64,000 nucleotides of DNA. It comes from Acinetobacter higginsii. Its GTDB lineage: Bacteria > Pseudomonadota > Gammaproteobacteria > Pseudomonadales > Moraxellaceae. Each line of letters starts with the position of its first letter. Position 1 is the first letter of the stretch. A model generated the notes under the pieces. That model did no database searches. It saw only the letters and a list, made by a program, of their open reading frames with translations, and was not told the origin of the DNA. The DNA is taken from contig NZ_KB850072.1 of NCBI RefSeq assembly GCF_000369525.1, positions 310,001 to 374,000 of the forward strand. The letters run 5' to 3'. Shown here in pieces: positions 44,899 through 54,166 of the stretch. A program made the translations under genes and the position numbers.

Positions 44899-46134
44899 TT
44901 ATTTCGCAGCTTTTTCTGCTGCAATCGACGCAATTGCGGCATCAACGCCTTCAATTGAATCAGCTGCTTTTTTAATACGTGCTAAAGCATCAACTAAAAC
45001 CTCGTCAGCAGTCGCATAAGAGATACGCATAAAACCGCCTAAACCAAATGCATCACCAGGAACAACAGCAACACCTGTTTCTTCCAGTAACCATTCAGAG
45101 AATTCTGTGCAAGATTTTAAGCCTTTGGCACGAATCAATGGACGGATGTTGGCATAGGCATAGAAAGCACCATCAGCAGGAAGACAAGAAATCCCTTTGA
45201 TGTCATTCAAGCCACTCACAACGAGGTCATGACGACGTTTAAACGCTTCAATCATTGGCTCAAGTACATCTTGTGGGCCATTCAATGCAGCTTCAGCTGC
45301 AACTTGCGAAATTGAAGTTGGGTTTGAAGTCGATTGTGATTGGATCTTTTTCATCGCACCAATGATTTTTGCAGGGCCTGCTGCATAACCGATACGCCAG
45401 CCTGTCATTGCATAGGCTTTAGATACGCCATTTAAAACAATGGTACGGTCATATAAGTCTGGTGCAACAGTCGCGATATTGTAGAACTCATCTTCCCAAC
45501 GAATTGGTTCATACATGTCATCAGATGCAACAAATACTTGTGGATGACGACGTAATACTTCTGCCAAAGCCTCTAACTCAGCTTTGGTGTAGATCATACC
45601 TGTTGGATTTGAAGGGCTGTTTAATACCACTAGACGAGTATTTGGTGTGATTGCCGCTTCTAACTGTTCTGGTGTGATTTTGAAGCGTTGTTCTTCACCA
45701 CATTTCACGATTACGGGTGTGCCTTCAGCAATAATCACCATATCTGGATAGCTTACCCAGAAAGGTGCAGGGATGATCACTTCATCACCTTTGTTTAACA
45801 AAGCAAGTGCCAAGTTAAAGAAACTTTGCTTACCGCCACAAGACACCAGAATCTGGTTGGCTTGATAATCTAAATTATTATCGCGTTTGAATTTCGCAAT
45901 AATTGCTTTTTTTAAGCTTGGAGTACCGTCTACAGCTGTATATTTTGTAAAGCCTTTATTAATCGCTTCAATTGCAGCATCTTTGATGTGTTGAGGGGTA
46001 TCAAAGTCTGGTTCGCCTGCACCTAAACCAATCACGTTTTTACCAGCAGCTTTAAGCTCAGCGGCTTTATTGGTCACTGCAAGTGTAGGGGACGGTTTGA
46101 TGGCATTGACACGATCAGAGAGACGTACGTCCAC
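44899..46134 (-). CDS. aspartate aminotransferase-type class I aminotransferase
   Basis: 411 residues, PLP-dependent fold type I. It starts at GTG 46134 with AAGGA nine bases upstream. The residues are of the Ib aspartate aminotransferase subgroup: IGLGAGEPDFDTP, NSPSNPTGMIY, and the PLP Lys in LNGVSKAYAMTGWRIGY, with FMRISYA carrying the substrate-carboxylate Arg. It likely transfers amino groups between aspartate or a similar amino acid and 2-oxoglutarate. The C-terminus carries an Ala-rich extension (AAIASIAAEKAAK). A single gene. Confidence 0.92.
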   Translation of the reverse strand: MDVRLSDRVNAIKPSPTLAVTNKAAELKAAGKNVIGLGAGEPDFDTPQHIKDAAIEAINKGFTKYTAVDGTPSLKKAIIAKFKRDNNLDYQANQILVSCGGKQSFFNLALALLNKGDEVIIPAPFWVSYPDMVIIAEGTPVIVKCGEEQRFKITPEQLEAAITPNTRLVVLNSPSNPTGMIYTKAELEALAEVLRRHPQVFVASDDMYEPIRWEDEFYNIATVAPDLYDRTIVLNGVSKAYAMTGWRIGYAAGPAKIIGAMKKIQSQSTSNPTSISQVAAEAALNGPQDVLEPMIEAFKRRHDLVVSGLNDIKGISCLPADGAFYAYANIRPLIRAKGLKSCTEFSEWLLEETGVAVVPGDAFGLGGFMRISYATADEVLVDALARIKKAADSIEGVDAAIASIAAEKAAK

Positions 46135-46348
46135 GGCATTATTCCTTCTTATGGGATTAAAAAATAAAAAGCAGGTTATCTTAGCCTAAATCGACTTCTT
46201 TGTGGCTGAAACTTGCCAGAATCGCATAAAAAGTTACTAAATTTTAAGCATTAGAATCATTGTGTTTTTTTACATATTTTATTTTTATCAAAAGCGCAAA
46301 AATCTATTACAATATGCGGCTAGAAATCTAGATTTCGAGAGAATTCCA

Positions 46349-46528
46349 ATGAGAACCCAACAACCTAAAGCCAAAAAAGCTTTGGTGAAATTGCCTTTTC
46401 CAATGCCATCTGCTCAGGATGATGCTGAGGATGCAACGCATAATCAGGTTCGTCCAAAACCTGAACAATATGCTGATCGCACTTGGATGCCACCACGCGG
46501 TACACGTCGTTCGATGGGTAAGCGTTAA
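46349..46528 (+). CDS. small basic protein, unknown function
   Basis: 59 residues from ATG at 46349 (GAGAGA upstream). TACAAT at 46308 gives a plausible -10, placing the transcript start after the earlier in-frame codons. Rich in Lys, Arg and Pro, with KKALVKLPFPMPSAQDDAED in the middle and RTWMPPRGTRRSMGKR at the end. Probably soluble; no family recognised. Confidence 0.65.
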   Translation: MRTQQPKAKKALVKLPFPMPSAQDDAEDATHNQVRPKPEQYADRTWMPPRGTRRSMGKR

Positions 46529-46530
46529 TA

Positions 46531-46561
46531 AAAAAGCCAATCAATCTGATTGGCTTTTTTT
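46531..46561. terminator. bidirectional terminator
   Basis: GCCAATC at 46536-46542 pairs with GATTGGC at 46548-46554, A-run before and seven T after. Confidence 0.92.
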
Positions 46562-46565
46562 CTTA

Positions 46566-47360
46566 TTAATGGCGGTTTAATGGGTGTTGTATTTTTAGTT
46601 CACCACGCCATAGTTTGAGAAAATCATACTCATCAATATCATATAGTTCCATCAAGGCAATAATTACACTCACAAAGGTCATTGCACCTTCAGCATTGTT
46701 ATGGAAGTTGAAAATTTTGCCATTGAGCTTGCCTAAAATGTCGTTGATTTCATGTTCACGACCGCGACCATAACGATCACGTGGGTACAGCTCTTCATTT
46801 AAAACAACTAAAGCAATGGCTTTTTCAGCTGCAGTTAACTGAGTTTGATCGAGTGCTTCTTCGAAAGACTCGTAGCCATGATCGAAATAGAAAATGACCT
46901 TATCTGAAATAAAAGCATGTACCGCATCAGCAGTTAGGTCTGGAAATTGTGAAACAGCATCTTCTTCGATATAGGGGCGAAAAGATTCTGGAAAAATCAC
47001 ATTGGAGTGAATGCCTTTAAATAATGGGGCGATTTCAGATACTTTATAACCTGCAATACCGCAGCCTAATGCCGTTAAAAAGTATTTCATTTTAGGGTGG
47101 TGTTTTGCGTAGACTTTAAAGTCCTCGACATAATGCTCTATCTGAGCCAATGGCATTTGTTGTAAGTGTTCATTCAGTGTTGGAATTGCGAATGTTTGTC
47201 CAGCCCAGCCACGACCAACACCTTTGACTGCCGCAAAATGTTGTGCCGCGACACGGGCCGCACCGCTGTCATGTATCCCTGCTAAATTACTACCAAAAAC
47301 AAAGACCGTATCTTCTGGGAGTTCCGTTACGATTGTTTCATCGTGATATTGGTAAGTCAT
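46566..47360 (-). CDS. macrodomain-like conserved protein
   Basis: 264 residues. The N-terminal half has VFVFGSNLAGIHDSGAARVA, GQTFAIPT and LGCGIAGYKVSEIAPLF, the spacing expected of a macrodomain-like ADP-ribose-binding fold (phosphate loop and glycine-rich loop). Related proteins are common in phages and plasmids. The C-terminal half (from about 135) is helical and ends with FLKLWRGELKI; I do not recognise it. Whether it binds ADP-ribose is inference. It stands alone next to uvrB, divergently. Confidence 0.6.
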   Translation of the reverse strand: MTYQYHDETIVTELPEDTVFVFGSNLAGIHDSGAARVAAQHFAAVKGVGRGWAGQTFAIPTLNEHLQQMPLAQIEHYVEDFKVYAKHHPKMKYFLTALGCGIAGYKVSEIAPLFKGIHSNVIFPESFRPYIEEDAVSQFPDLTADAVHAFISDKVIFYFDHGYESFEEALDQTQLTAAEKAIALVVLNEELYPRDRYGRGREHEINDILGKLNGKIFNFHNNAEGAMTFVSVIIALMELYDIDEYDFLKLWRGELKIQHPLNRH

Positions 47361-47794
47361 ATTCTTATCATTGAAATCGAGTATAAGTCCATGTTGCAGT
47401 TGATTGCGTAGCGGGTCAAGTCTTGCTTGAGATTAATTTATTCAAGACATGTTTCTGAGTGACGCTATTCCAATGACGATTAGATTCAAGTATTGCTAAG
47501 CACTAAAATATATATCATGGCTTTCTTGGCAGAGTCTTTGATACTGTGATGTATTGTCTAGGAGTTGTAGTTAACAACTAATATCAAAACGAGATTGAAA
47601 TTTAACCCCATTCTGTTAAGTTTTTTAGGTTTATAAGTATAAATTGCGCGCTTTTTTAAAGACTAGGGCAATCTCTTGATTTGACTGTGTTGGAAATTGC
47701 ATAACAATTCAAAAGTATCGTTAGACTTTAAAAAGCAGTTTGTTGCCCCCATTAGAAAGTGAAAATAGCCATCCAATCAGTTGAGTATCTCTAT
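47361..47794. other. 434-bp region between the macrodomain-like gene and uvrB
   Basis: It holds the divergent promoters. GTCTTG/CAAGAC at about 47420-47448 is a small inverted repeat. TTGACT with a TAACAA 15 bases on could serve uvrB, but is weak. No LexA box was found, which fits Acinetobacter, where a classical LexA is absent. No ORF is supported. Confidence 0.5.
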
Positions 47795-49819
47795 ATGAGC
47801 GAAAACCAACCTTTTGAGTTAGTCACCAATTATCAACCTGCGGGAGATCAACCTCAGGCAATCGAGAAATTGGTTAGTGGTATTGACCAAGGTTTTCGTA
47901 ATCAATTACTGCTTGGGGTAACAGGGTCGGGTAAAACCTATACCATGGCCAATGTGATTGCTCAGACGCAACGTCCAACAATTGTCATGGCACATAACAA
48001 GACCCTTGCGGCTCAGTTGTATGGTGAATTTAAAGCTTTTTTCCCGAATAATGCAGTTGAGTATTTCGTCAGTTATTACGATTACTATCAGCCCGAAGCG
48101 TATGTGCCTTCGTCAGATACCTTTATTGAAAAAGATTCTGCAATCAACGATCACATCGACCAAATGCGTCTTTCTGCGACACGTGCGTTGTTAGAACGTC
48201 GTGATGCCATTATTGTCGCTTCAGTTTCTGCAATTTATGGTTTGGGTGATCCAAATGCCTATATGCAAATGCTGTTGCATATCGTACAAGGCGATCGTGT
48301 TAGTCGCGATGAGATCATTCGTCGCCTAGTAGAGATGCAATATACCCGCAATGAACTGGAGTTCTTACGTGGTACCTATCGTATCCGTGGTGAAATTATT
48401 GATATTTTCCCTGCGGAATCGGATAAAGACGCGATACGGGTCGAATTATTTGACGATGAAGTCGATTCGATTCGTTGGTTTGATCCTTTGACTGGAAAAT
48501 TGGTGCGTAAAGTGCCGCGTGTGACCATTTATCCAAAGAGTCATTATGTGACCCCGAAAGATCATTTAACTCGTGCTATTGACACCATTAGAGATGAGTT
48601 GAAAGATCAGCTCAAATTTTTCAAAGAGCATGACAAATTATTAGAAGCGCAGCGGATTGAACAGCGTACGCGTTATGACTTAGAGATGATGCAGCAGTTG
48701 GGTTATACCAACGGTATTGAAAACTATTCACGTCACCTTTCTGGTCGTGGGGCAGGCGAAGCGCCGCCAACCTTGTTTGATTATATCCCTGAAGATGCCT
48801 TGCTGATCATTGATGAATCACATGTGACCGTTCCACAAATTGGGGCGATGTATAAAGGTGACCGTTCACGTAAAGAAAACTTGGTGAATTATGGTTTCCG
48901 TTTACCAAGTGCTTTGGATAACCGTCCAATGAAATTTGAAGAATGGGAGCGGATTGTTCCAACCACGGTCTTTGTCAGCGCAACGCCTGCACATTATGAG
49001 TTGGAAAAGTCAGAGCAAATTGTTGAGCAAGTGGTACGTCCAACAGGTTTGATTGATCCTGAAATTGAAGTGCGTCCGGTATTAACCCAAGTGGATGATG
49101 TGCTCTCTGAAATTAATATTCGTAAACAACTCAACGAGCGAGTATTGGTTACAACCTTGACCAAACGTATGGCTGAGGATTTAACCTCATATCTTAAAGA
49201 ATATGGCGTTAAAGTGGCTTATCTGCACTCAGATATCGATACGGTTGAGCGTGTCAAAATTATTCACGAACTACGTACGGGCGTGCATGATGTATTGGTT
49301 GGGATTAACTTGCTGCGTGAAGGTCTGGATATGCCAGAAGTATCTTTGGTTGCAATCTTAGATGCCGATAAAGAAGGTTTCTTGCGTTCAGAACGTTCAT
49401 TGATTCAAACCATTGGTCGTGCAGCACGTAATGTCAAAGGTAAAGCGATTTTATATGCTGATCGTATTACTGATTCAATGCGTAAAGCGATGGATGAAAC
49501 AGATCGCCGTCGTAATAAACAAATTGAATTTAATGAATTACATGGTATTACACCACGTAGTGCGGTGCGCCAAACCATCAAGGAAATCGATACGGGTGAA
49601 GTACTCAGTGATGATGAAATTGATGAAAAAGTGCTTGAGCAAGCACAGGCAATCAGTGCAGATGAACAGCATTTGTTATCAGACCCAAAACTGTTTGCAA
49701 AGCATATTGGCAAACTGGAAAAGGAAATGTTAAAAGCCTCGAAAGAGCTCCAGTTTGAACAAGCTGCAAGATTACGTGATGAGATTGTTCGTCTCAAAGC
49801 ACATATGTTGCAGTCATAA
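47795..49819 (+). CDS. uvrB: excinuclease ABC subunit B
   Basis: 674 residues from ATG at 47795 ([10 protein letters not shown]); an in-frame GTG 12 codons upstream is unlikely. The damage-verifying helicase of nucleotide excision repair. Motifs are [14 protein letters not shown] (Walker A), the beta-hairpin [23 protein letters not shown] (DESH motif), the helicase motif [26 protein letters not shown] and a C-terminal UVR domain ([24 protein letters not shown]) that binds UvrC. No terminator is evident; a long inverted repeat starts seven bases after the stop. Confidence 0.97.
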   Translation: MSENQPFELVTNYQPAGDQPQAIEKLVSGIDQGFRNQLLLGVTGSGKTYTMANVIAQTQRPTIVMAHNKTLAAQLYGEFKAFFPNNAVEYFVSYYDYYQPEAYVPSSDTFIEKDSAINDHIDQMRLSATRALLERRDAIIVASVSAIYGLGDPNAYMQMLLHIVQGDRVSRDEIIRRLVEMQYTRNELEFLRGTYRIRGEIIDIFPAESDKDAIRVELFDDEVDSIRWFDPLTGKLVRKVPRVTIYPKSHYVTPKDHLTRAIDTIRDELKDQLKFFKEHDKLLEAQRIEQRTRYDLEMMQQLGYTNGIENYSRHLSGRGAGEAPPTLFDYIPEDALLIIDESHVTVPQIGAMYKGDRSRKENLVNYGFRLPSALDNRPMKFEEWERIVPTTVFVSATPAHYELEKSEQIVEQVVRPTGLIDPEIEVRPVLTQVDDVLSEINIRKQLNERVLVTTLTKRMAEDLTSYLKEYGVKVAYLHSDIDTVERVKIIHELRTGVHDVLVGINLLREGLDMPEVSLVAILDADKEGFLRSERSLIQTIGRAARNVKGKAILYADRITDSMRKAMDETDRRRNKQIEFNELHGITPRSAVRQTIKEIDTGEVLSDDEIDEKVLEQAQAISADEQHLLSDPKLFAKHIGKLEKEMLKASKELQFEQAARLRDEIVRLKAHMLQS

Positions 49820-49826
49820 TCAAACA

Positions 49827-49939
49827 GAGAAATCCTCAAAAGGGATACATATCGCAACAGTTTTTGTTCACAAAGTAAGCTATTTTAAATTGCTAACTAT
49901 ATGACTATTGATAACAAATTACTGTTTTGAGGATTTCTC
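49827..49939. repeat. 15-bp perfect inverted repeat ending at the lipocalin start codon
   Basis: GAGAAATCCTCAAAA at 49827-49841 and TTTTGAGGATTTCTC at 49925-49939, separated by 83 bases. The right arm contains GAGGA, the lipocalin ribosome-binding site, and ends directly at the ATG. In a read-through transcript from uvrB the left arm could mask it. Confidence 0.75.
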
Positions 49940-50524
49940 ATGCCTTTTATTAAAAATTTCCCGAAAGCGAGTTGGCGCCTTGCAAAGATTGCGATTGGTG
50001 GGGCTGTCTTAACTGGGTTGGCTGTTGGAACGATTGCTTATGCACAAGCAAAACCGTTATCGACAGTCGATAAAGTTGAACTCGATAAGTATTTGGGAGT
50101 TTGGTACGAAGTCGCGCGAAAACCAATGTTTTTTGAGCGTAAATGCGCTTATAACGTCACCGCGACTTATACCTTAAATGAAAATGGCAATATTGTTGTT
50201 GATAACAAGTGTTATGACAGTGAAGGCAACGTACAGCAAAGTGTGGGTGAAGCTTTTGTTGCCAATGCACCATTTAATACTAAATTGCGAGTAAGTTTCT
50301 TGCCAGAGGTCGTGCGTTGGGTCCCTGTGATCCGGGGTGATTACTGGATTTTAAAACTCGATGCTGATTATCAAACGGTACTGGTTGGAGAACCGCGCCG
50401 TAAATATTTATGGGTACTTTCACGGATACCTAATCCCAAAAAAGAAATTATTCATGAATATTTAAATTATGCTAAATCATTAGGTTATGATGTTGGTGAT
50501 GTGATTTATCCTGAACATCATTAA
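49940..50524 (+). CDS. lipocalin family protein
   Basis: 194 residues. An N-terminal membrane helix or signal (IAIGGAVLTGLAVGTIAYAQA) has no lipobox Cys, unlike E. coli Blc. The lipocalin signature is DKYLGVWYEVARKP (GxW, about residue 55), then CAYNVTATY, IRGDYWILKLD and the C-terminal LWVLSRIPN (RxP). Two Cys (RKCAY and NKCYD) could form a disulphide. Bacterial lipocalins bind lipids or small hydrophobic ligands in the envelope. It carries an unusual inverted repeat over its ribosome-binding site. Confidence 0.88.
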   Translation: MPFIKNFPKASWRLAKIAIGGAVLTGLAVGTIAYAQAKPLSTVDKVELDKYLGVWYEVARKPMFFERKCAYNVTATYTLNENGNIVVDNKCYDSEGNVQQSVGEAFVANAPFNTKLRVSFLPEVVRWVPVIRGDYWILKLDADYQTVLVGEPRRKYLWVLSRIPNPKKEIIHEYLNYAKSLGYDVGDVIYPEHH

Positions 50525-50547
50525 ATAAATACGATATACTGAATAAG

Positions 50548-50570
50548 AACCATGCTTGCATGGTTTTTTT
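50548..50570 (+). terminator. lipocalin terminator
   Basis: AACCATG at 50548-50554, CTTG, CATGGTT at 50559-50565, then T-run. Confidence 0.88.
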
Positions 50571-50630
50571 AATTTTAAATAGTGGATAAATCACGTATTT
50601 TGGAAGATTCCCTAAAATTAGAGGCCTAAA

Positions 50631-51575
50631 ATGTTTAAAGGAATTGCTTATTCAGTTTTGGCTTCAGTTACTTTTGGGGTTTTGTATTTTTATACCCAAT
50701 TGCTTGGTGCATTTGATAGTGAACAAACCTTTGGTTGGCGCATCATTGCGACCTTGCCCGTTTTAACGCTATTTATGTGGTTCAGTGGTGATTTAAGTCA
50801 TATCAAACACGTCTTTAAAAGAATTGTCGCGCAGCCCTCGTTATTACTACTTTTAATCATTACATCGGTACTGACATCAGCGCAGTTATGGCTGTTTTTG
50901 TGGGCACCTATGCATGGTCGTGGGCTACAGGTCTCATTGGGTTATTTCCTATTACCTCTGGTTTTGGTGTTGGCTGGAAGTATCCTATATGGTGAAAAGC
51001 TTTCAAAGTTGCAGTACGTTGCGGTATTACTCGCAGCATTTGGTGTCGGACATGAGGTATGGCGTTTAGGCAGTATTGCTTGGGAAACTGCCTTTGTTGC
51101 TTTGGGCTACGCAGCTTATTTTATTCTTCGCAAAAAGATTCAAACTGATAATTTAGGTGGGTTCTGGTGGGATCTTTTACTGATTCTTCCTGTTGCGATT
51201 TTCTTTACCCAAACAGGGGATACACCTTATCTCAAGTTTTTAGAATATCCGAGTTTGATCTTGGTGGTGATTGGGCTAGGTTTGCTCAGTGCCATTGGGC
51301 TAGGTAGTTATATTCTTGCGAGTCGCTATTTACCTTTAATTATTTTCGGTTTACTGGGCTATTTGGAACCTGTTTTGTTGGCCTTGGTCTCTTTGCTGAT
51401 TGGAGAAAAAATCGGGGCAGATGAATGGTTAACCTATATCCCAATTTGGTTGGCTGTGTTGGTACTGGTGATTGAAGGGGCAATACATTTGTATCAACAG
51501 AGGAAGCGCAAGCAACATCTAGAATTGAACTTAAAACAGTATTCGCAACGGGTGAATTTGGATGATAAAAGCTAA
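50631..51575 (+). CDS. RarD/EamA-family transporter
   Basis: 314 residues with ten predicted membrane segments, the DMT (EamA) superfamily, and a basic C-terminal tail. The RarD-like pattern is seen in AYSVLASVTFGVLYFYTQLL, FGWRIIATLPVL, and LLGYLEPVLLALVSLLIGEKI near the end. GAGG precedes the ATG. The substrate is unknown; RarD was named for chloramphenicol sensitivity, but that role is not well defined. Confidence 0.85.
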   Translation: MFKGIAYSVLASVTFGVLYFYTQLLGAFDSEQTFGWRIIATLPVLTLFMWFSGDLSHIKHVFKRIVAQPSLLLLLIITSVLTSAQLWLFLWAPMHGRGLQVSLGYFLLPLVLVLAGSILYGEKLSKLQYVAVLLAAFGVGHEVWRLGSIAWETAFVALGYAAYFILRKKIQTDNLGGFWWDLLLILPVAIFFTQTGDTPYLKFLEYPSLILVVIGLGLLSAIGLGSYILASRYLPLIIFGLLGYLEPVLLALVSLLIGEKIGADEWLTYIPIWLAVLVLVIEGAIHLYQQRKRKQHLELNLKQYSQRVNLDDKS

Positions 51576-51772
51576 AAGTGCTTATCTATTACGCTGAACT
51601 ATCAATAAAACTGTTATGTAAGTGCACTAAGTTGCAGCTATTTTGATGATGAAAATGGATTTCTACCAAAATTCACAAAAATAATTATAGGTATTTTATG
51701 AATTTATAGTCAATTAGGACAAAATCTTAGCTCGTTTAGCAGCTTTTGATTCAATCTTGATGATAATTCTAT

Positions 51773-51778
51773 TACAAT
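51773..51778 (+). promoter_or_regulatory. possible -10 element of gap
   Basis: TACAAT, with TTCAAT 17 bases upstream as a poor -35; it would give a leader of about 45 bases before the GTG start. Confidence 0.4.
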
Positions 51779-51830
51779 TATGGCGTTTTAAAAATTCACG
51801 CCCAGTATATATAAATTAGAGGACGTATCA

Positions 51831-53288
51831 GTGAGCAAAGACACTATCATTGCCCTACACGCAGAACACCAAGGTCGTTGGAAAAACCGTGAAGAAATCG
51901 CGGAACGTATGATTACTTTAATTGGTCAATTGTACCGTGAGAAAAATATTGTTGTTTCTGTTTACGGCCGTTCTTTAATTAACCGTTCAGTTATTCAAAT
52001 TTTAAAAACGCATCGCCGTACACGTATGCTTGATGTTGAACTTTCTGTTGTAAATACCTTCCCAATTTTGGAAGCGTTAATGAAAGTTGAGAACATCGGT
52101 TCAGCTGAAGTTGATATCGGTAAACTCGCTGTTGAATATAAAAACCAAGGTGGCGATGTTGATGCTTTCGTTGCTCAAGCGGTTGCTCCAATCCAAGGTA
52201 ACGTGACTGCTGCTGCGCCTAAAGATGTTGTTCTTTATGGTTTTGGTCGTATCGGCCGTATCCTAGCACGTTTAATCATCAGCCAATCTGGTTTGGGTCG
52301 TGGTTTAAGCCTTAAAGCAATTGTTGTTCGTAAATCATCTGATGGTGACTTGGCGAAACGTGCTTCTCTATTACGTCGTGACTCTATTCACGGTACTTTT
52401 GACGGTACGATTTCTGTAGATGAAGAAAACGAAGCAATCATTGCAAATGGTCAATTCATTAAAGTGATCTATGCATCAAGCCCAAGCGAAGTGGATTACA
52501 CTGCTTACGGTATTGAAAATGCACTTCTTATCGACAACACAGGTAAGTGGCGTGATGCTGAAGGCCTGAGCCAACACTTGAAATGTGCAGGTGTTGCACG
52601 TGTGGTATTAACTGCACCAAGTAAAGGTGAGATGAAGAACGTTGTATTTGGTGTGAACAACTCTGACATCTTAGATGAAGACAAAATCATCTCTGCTGCA
52701 AGCTGTACAACTAACGCAATTACACCTGTATTAAAAGTTTTAGATGACAAATACAAAGTATTGAATGGTCATGTTGAAACAGTTCACTCGTTCACAAACG
52801 ACCAAAACTTAATTGATAACTATCATAAAGCTGACCGTCGTGGCCGTGCCGCAACATTGAACATGGTCATTACTGAAACTGGTGCTGCAAAAGCAGTTGC
52901 AAAAGCGTTACCAGGTCTTAAAGGTAAGTTGACAGGTAACTCTGTACGCGTACCAACACCAAACGTATCTCTTGCAATCTTGAACCTTAACTTAGAGAAA
53001 GAAGTTGATCGTGAAGAAGTGAACGAATACATTCGTCAAATCTCAATCAACTCTAGTTTACAAGGTCAAATTGGTTATACCAACTCAACTGAAGTTGTAT
53101 CAAGTGACTTTATTGGTTCACGTACAGCTGGTGTATTTGATGCGCAAGCAACAATTGCTTCAGGCACACGTTTAACTGCTTATGTTTGGTACGATAACGA
53201 AGTGGGTTATAGCTGCCAAGTATTACGTATCGCTGAACAAATGTGTGGCGTAAGCTATACAAAAATCCCTGCTGAAACAAATGCATAA
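51831..53288 (+). CDS. gap: glyceraldehyde-3-phosphate dehydrogenase, N-terminally extended
   Basis: 485 residues; typical GAPDH has about 335. It starts at GTG 51831 with GAGGA seven bases upstream. The first 130 residues form an extra helical region (MSKDTIIALHAEHQGRWKNR) not found in E. coli GapA. Then comes the NAD-binding Rossmann core YGFGRIGRILARLI and the catalytic SAASCTTNAITP, with ATLNMVITETGAAKAV and WYDNEVGYSCQVLR. Long GAPDHs of this kind occur in Pseudomonas and Acinetobacter. As Acinetobacter usually lacks a full glycolytic route, a gluconeogenic role is likely. Codon use looks like that of a highly expressed gene. Confidence 0.93.
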   Translation: MSKDTIIALHAEHQGRWKNREEIAERMITLIGQLYREKNIVVSVYGRSLINRSVIQILKTHRRTRMLDVELSVVNTFPILEALMKVENIGSAEVDIGKLAVEYKNQGGDVDAFVAQAVAPIQGNVTAAAPKDVVLYGFGRIGRILARLIISQSGLGRGLSLKAIVVRKSSDGDLAKRASLLRRDSIHGTFDGTISVDEENEAIIANGQFIKVIYASSPSEVDYTAYGIENALLIDNTGKWRDAEGLSQHLKCAGVARVVLTAPSKGEMKNVVFGVNNSDILDEDKIISAASCTTNAITPVLKVLDDKYKVLNGHVETVHSFTNDQNLIDNYHKADRRGRAATLNMVITETGAAKAVAKALPGLKGKLTGNSVRVPTPNVSLAILNLNLEKEVDREEVNEYIRQISINSSLQGQIGYTNSTEVVSSDFIGSRTAGVFDAQATIASGTRLTAYVWYDNEVGYSCQVLRIAEQMCGVSYTKIPAETNA

Positions 53289-53305
53289 TTTGTTTGCAGA
53301 ATGAT

Positions 53306-53336
53306 AAAAAGCCCAGTTAATAAACTGGGCTTTTTT
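53306..53336 (+). terminator. gap terminator
   Basis: GCCCAGTT at 53311-53318, AATA, AACTGGGC at 53323-53330, then six T. Confidence 0.93.
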
Positions 53337-53422
53337 ATTGACTGTACAGAATATATGCTGAATAAAACATAAAAATCGATGAGAATAATGGAAAAGGGAA
53401 ATAATTAATAAGGAATCGTTCA

Positions 53423-54166
53423 TTGTTGCAGTTCAGACGTTTATTAGTGGTATTTGCTTTAATTGTGGTTGCCAACTTGTGTGGTGTGTATATCGCGATG
53501 TGGGTATTTAAGCATTTTAATATTTATATTCCATTAAAGAATCAAGATGTCGCCATCGACTTACAAGAGCCTTTGCAGGTTCGTGTGAAGGTTAAAGATG
53601 CGCTCAATGTGGATGTGAATGGTCGTGTCGATGCCAAGATTCCAATTAATGAACAGCTGAATGTTCCTCTGACTCAAACCCTGACGCCACGGGTTTATTT
53701 TGATAATTTAGTTCCAATCAGTACCACGATTCCTGTAAAGGAAACGATTAAGGTTAATCAAAGCCTACCGATTGATACCAAGGTACAGGTTAAAATTTTA
53801 GGTAAGGACGTCACCTTACCATTGAAAGGTTCAATTCCTTTACAACTGGATGTGCCGATTGATATTCAAGTACCGCTACAGCAAAAAGTACATTTGAAGT
53901 TTGATGCGCCCGTTCGTACTGAACTTAAGGAAAATTTGCATATTCCTTTGAAAGCACAGCTGAATGCGAACATTCCAATTCAAGGCAATTTGAATGTACC
54001 GATCACTTCTGAGCTTAATGCTACTGTCGATGTTAAAAATACCTTACCTGTCAAAATTGCACAGGGTGAATTAAAGATTCCGTTATCCACGATGTATTTG
54101 GATCGTGTCAAAGCTCAGCCTGTCGAAGTACAAGCAGCTCAACACGATATAAAAGCAGGTGAGTAA
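53423..54166 (+). CDS. membrane-anchored beta-repeat protein 1
   Basis: 247 residues, starting at TTG 53423 (AAGGA eight bases upstream; a second TTG follows at once). One N-terminal membrane helix (LLVVFALIVVANLCGVYIAMWVF) leaves the rest outside the cytoplasm. That part is a chain of irregular 10-14 residue units alternating hydrophobic and polar residues, such as AKIPINEQLNVPL, TTIPVKETIKVNQ, LHIPLKAQLNANIPI and GNLNVPITSELNA, with IP/VP at most turns. This predicts a long beta-rich structure. It has no Cys in the mature part. Family not recognised. The stop shares an A with the ATG of the next gene. Confidence 0.75.
   Translation: MLQFRRLLVVFALIVVANLCGVYIAMWVFKHFNIYIPLKNQDVAIDLQEPLQVRVKVKDALNVDVNGRVDAKIPINEQLNVPLTQTLTPRVYFDNLVPISTTIPVKETIKVNQSLPIDTKVQVKILGKDVTLPLKGSIPLQLDVPIDIQVPLQQKVHLKFDAPVRTELKENLHIPLKAQLNANIPIQGNLNVPITSELNATVDVKNTLPVKIAQGELKIPLSTMYLDRVKAQPVEVQAAQHDIKAGE

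Noticed and set aside
47361..47794. Search for a LexA/SOS box upstream of uvrB
   Set aside because: No CTG-N10-CAG type box was seen, and Acinetobacter is not known to use a classical LexA.
49405..49857. 150-codon minus ORF inside uvrB
   Set aside because: It is antisense to conserved UvrB codons and has Ser/Cys/Ile-rich shadow composition.
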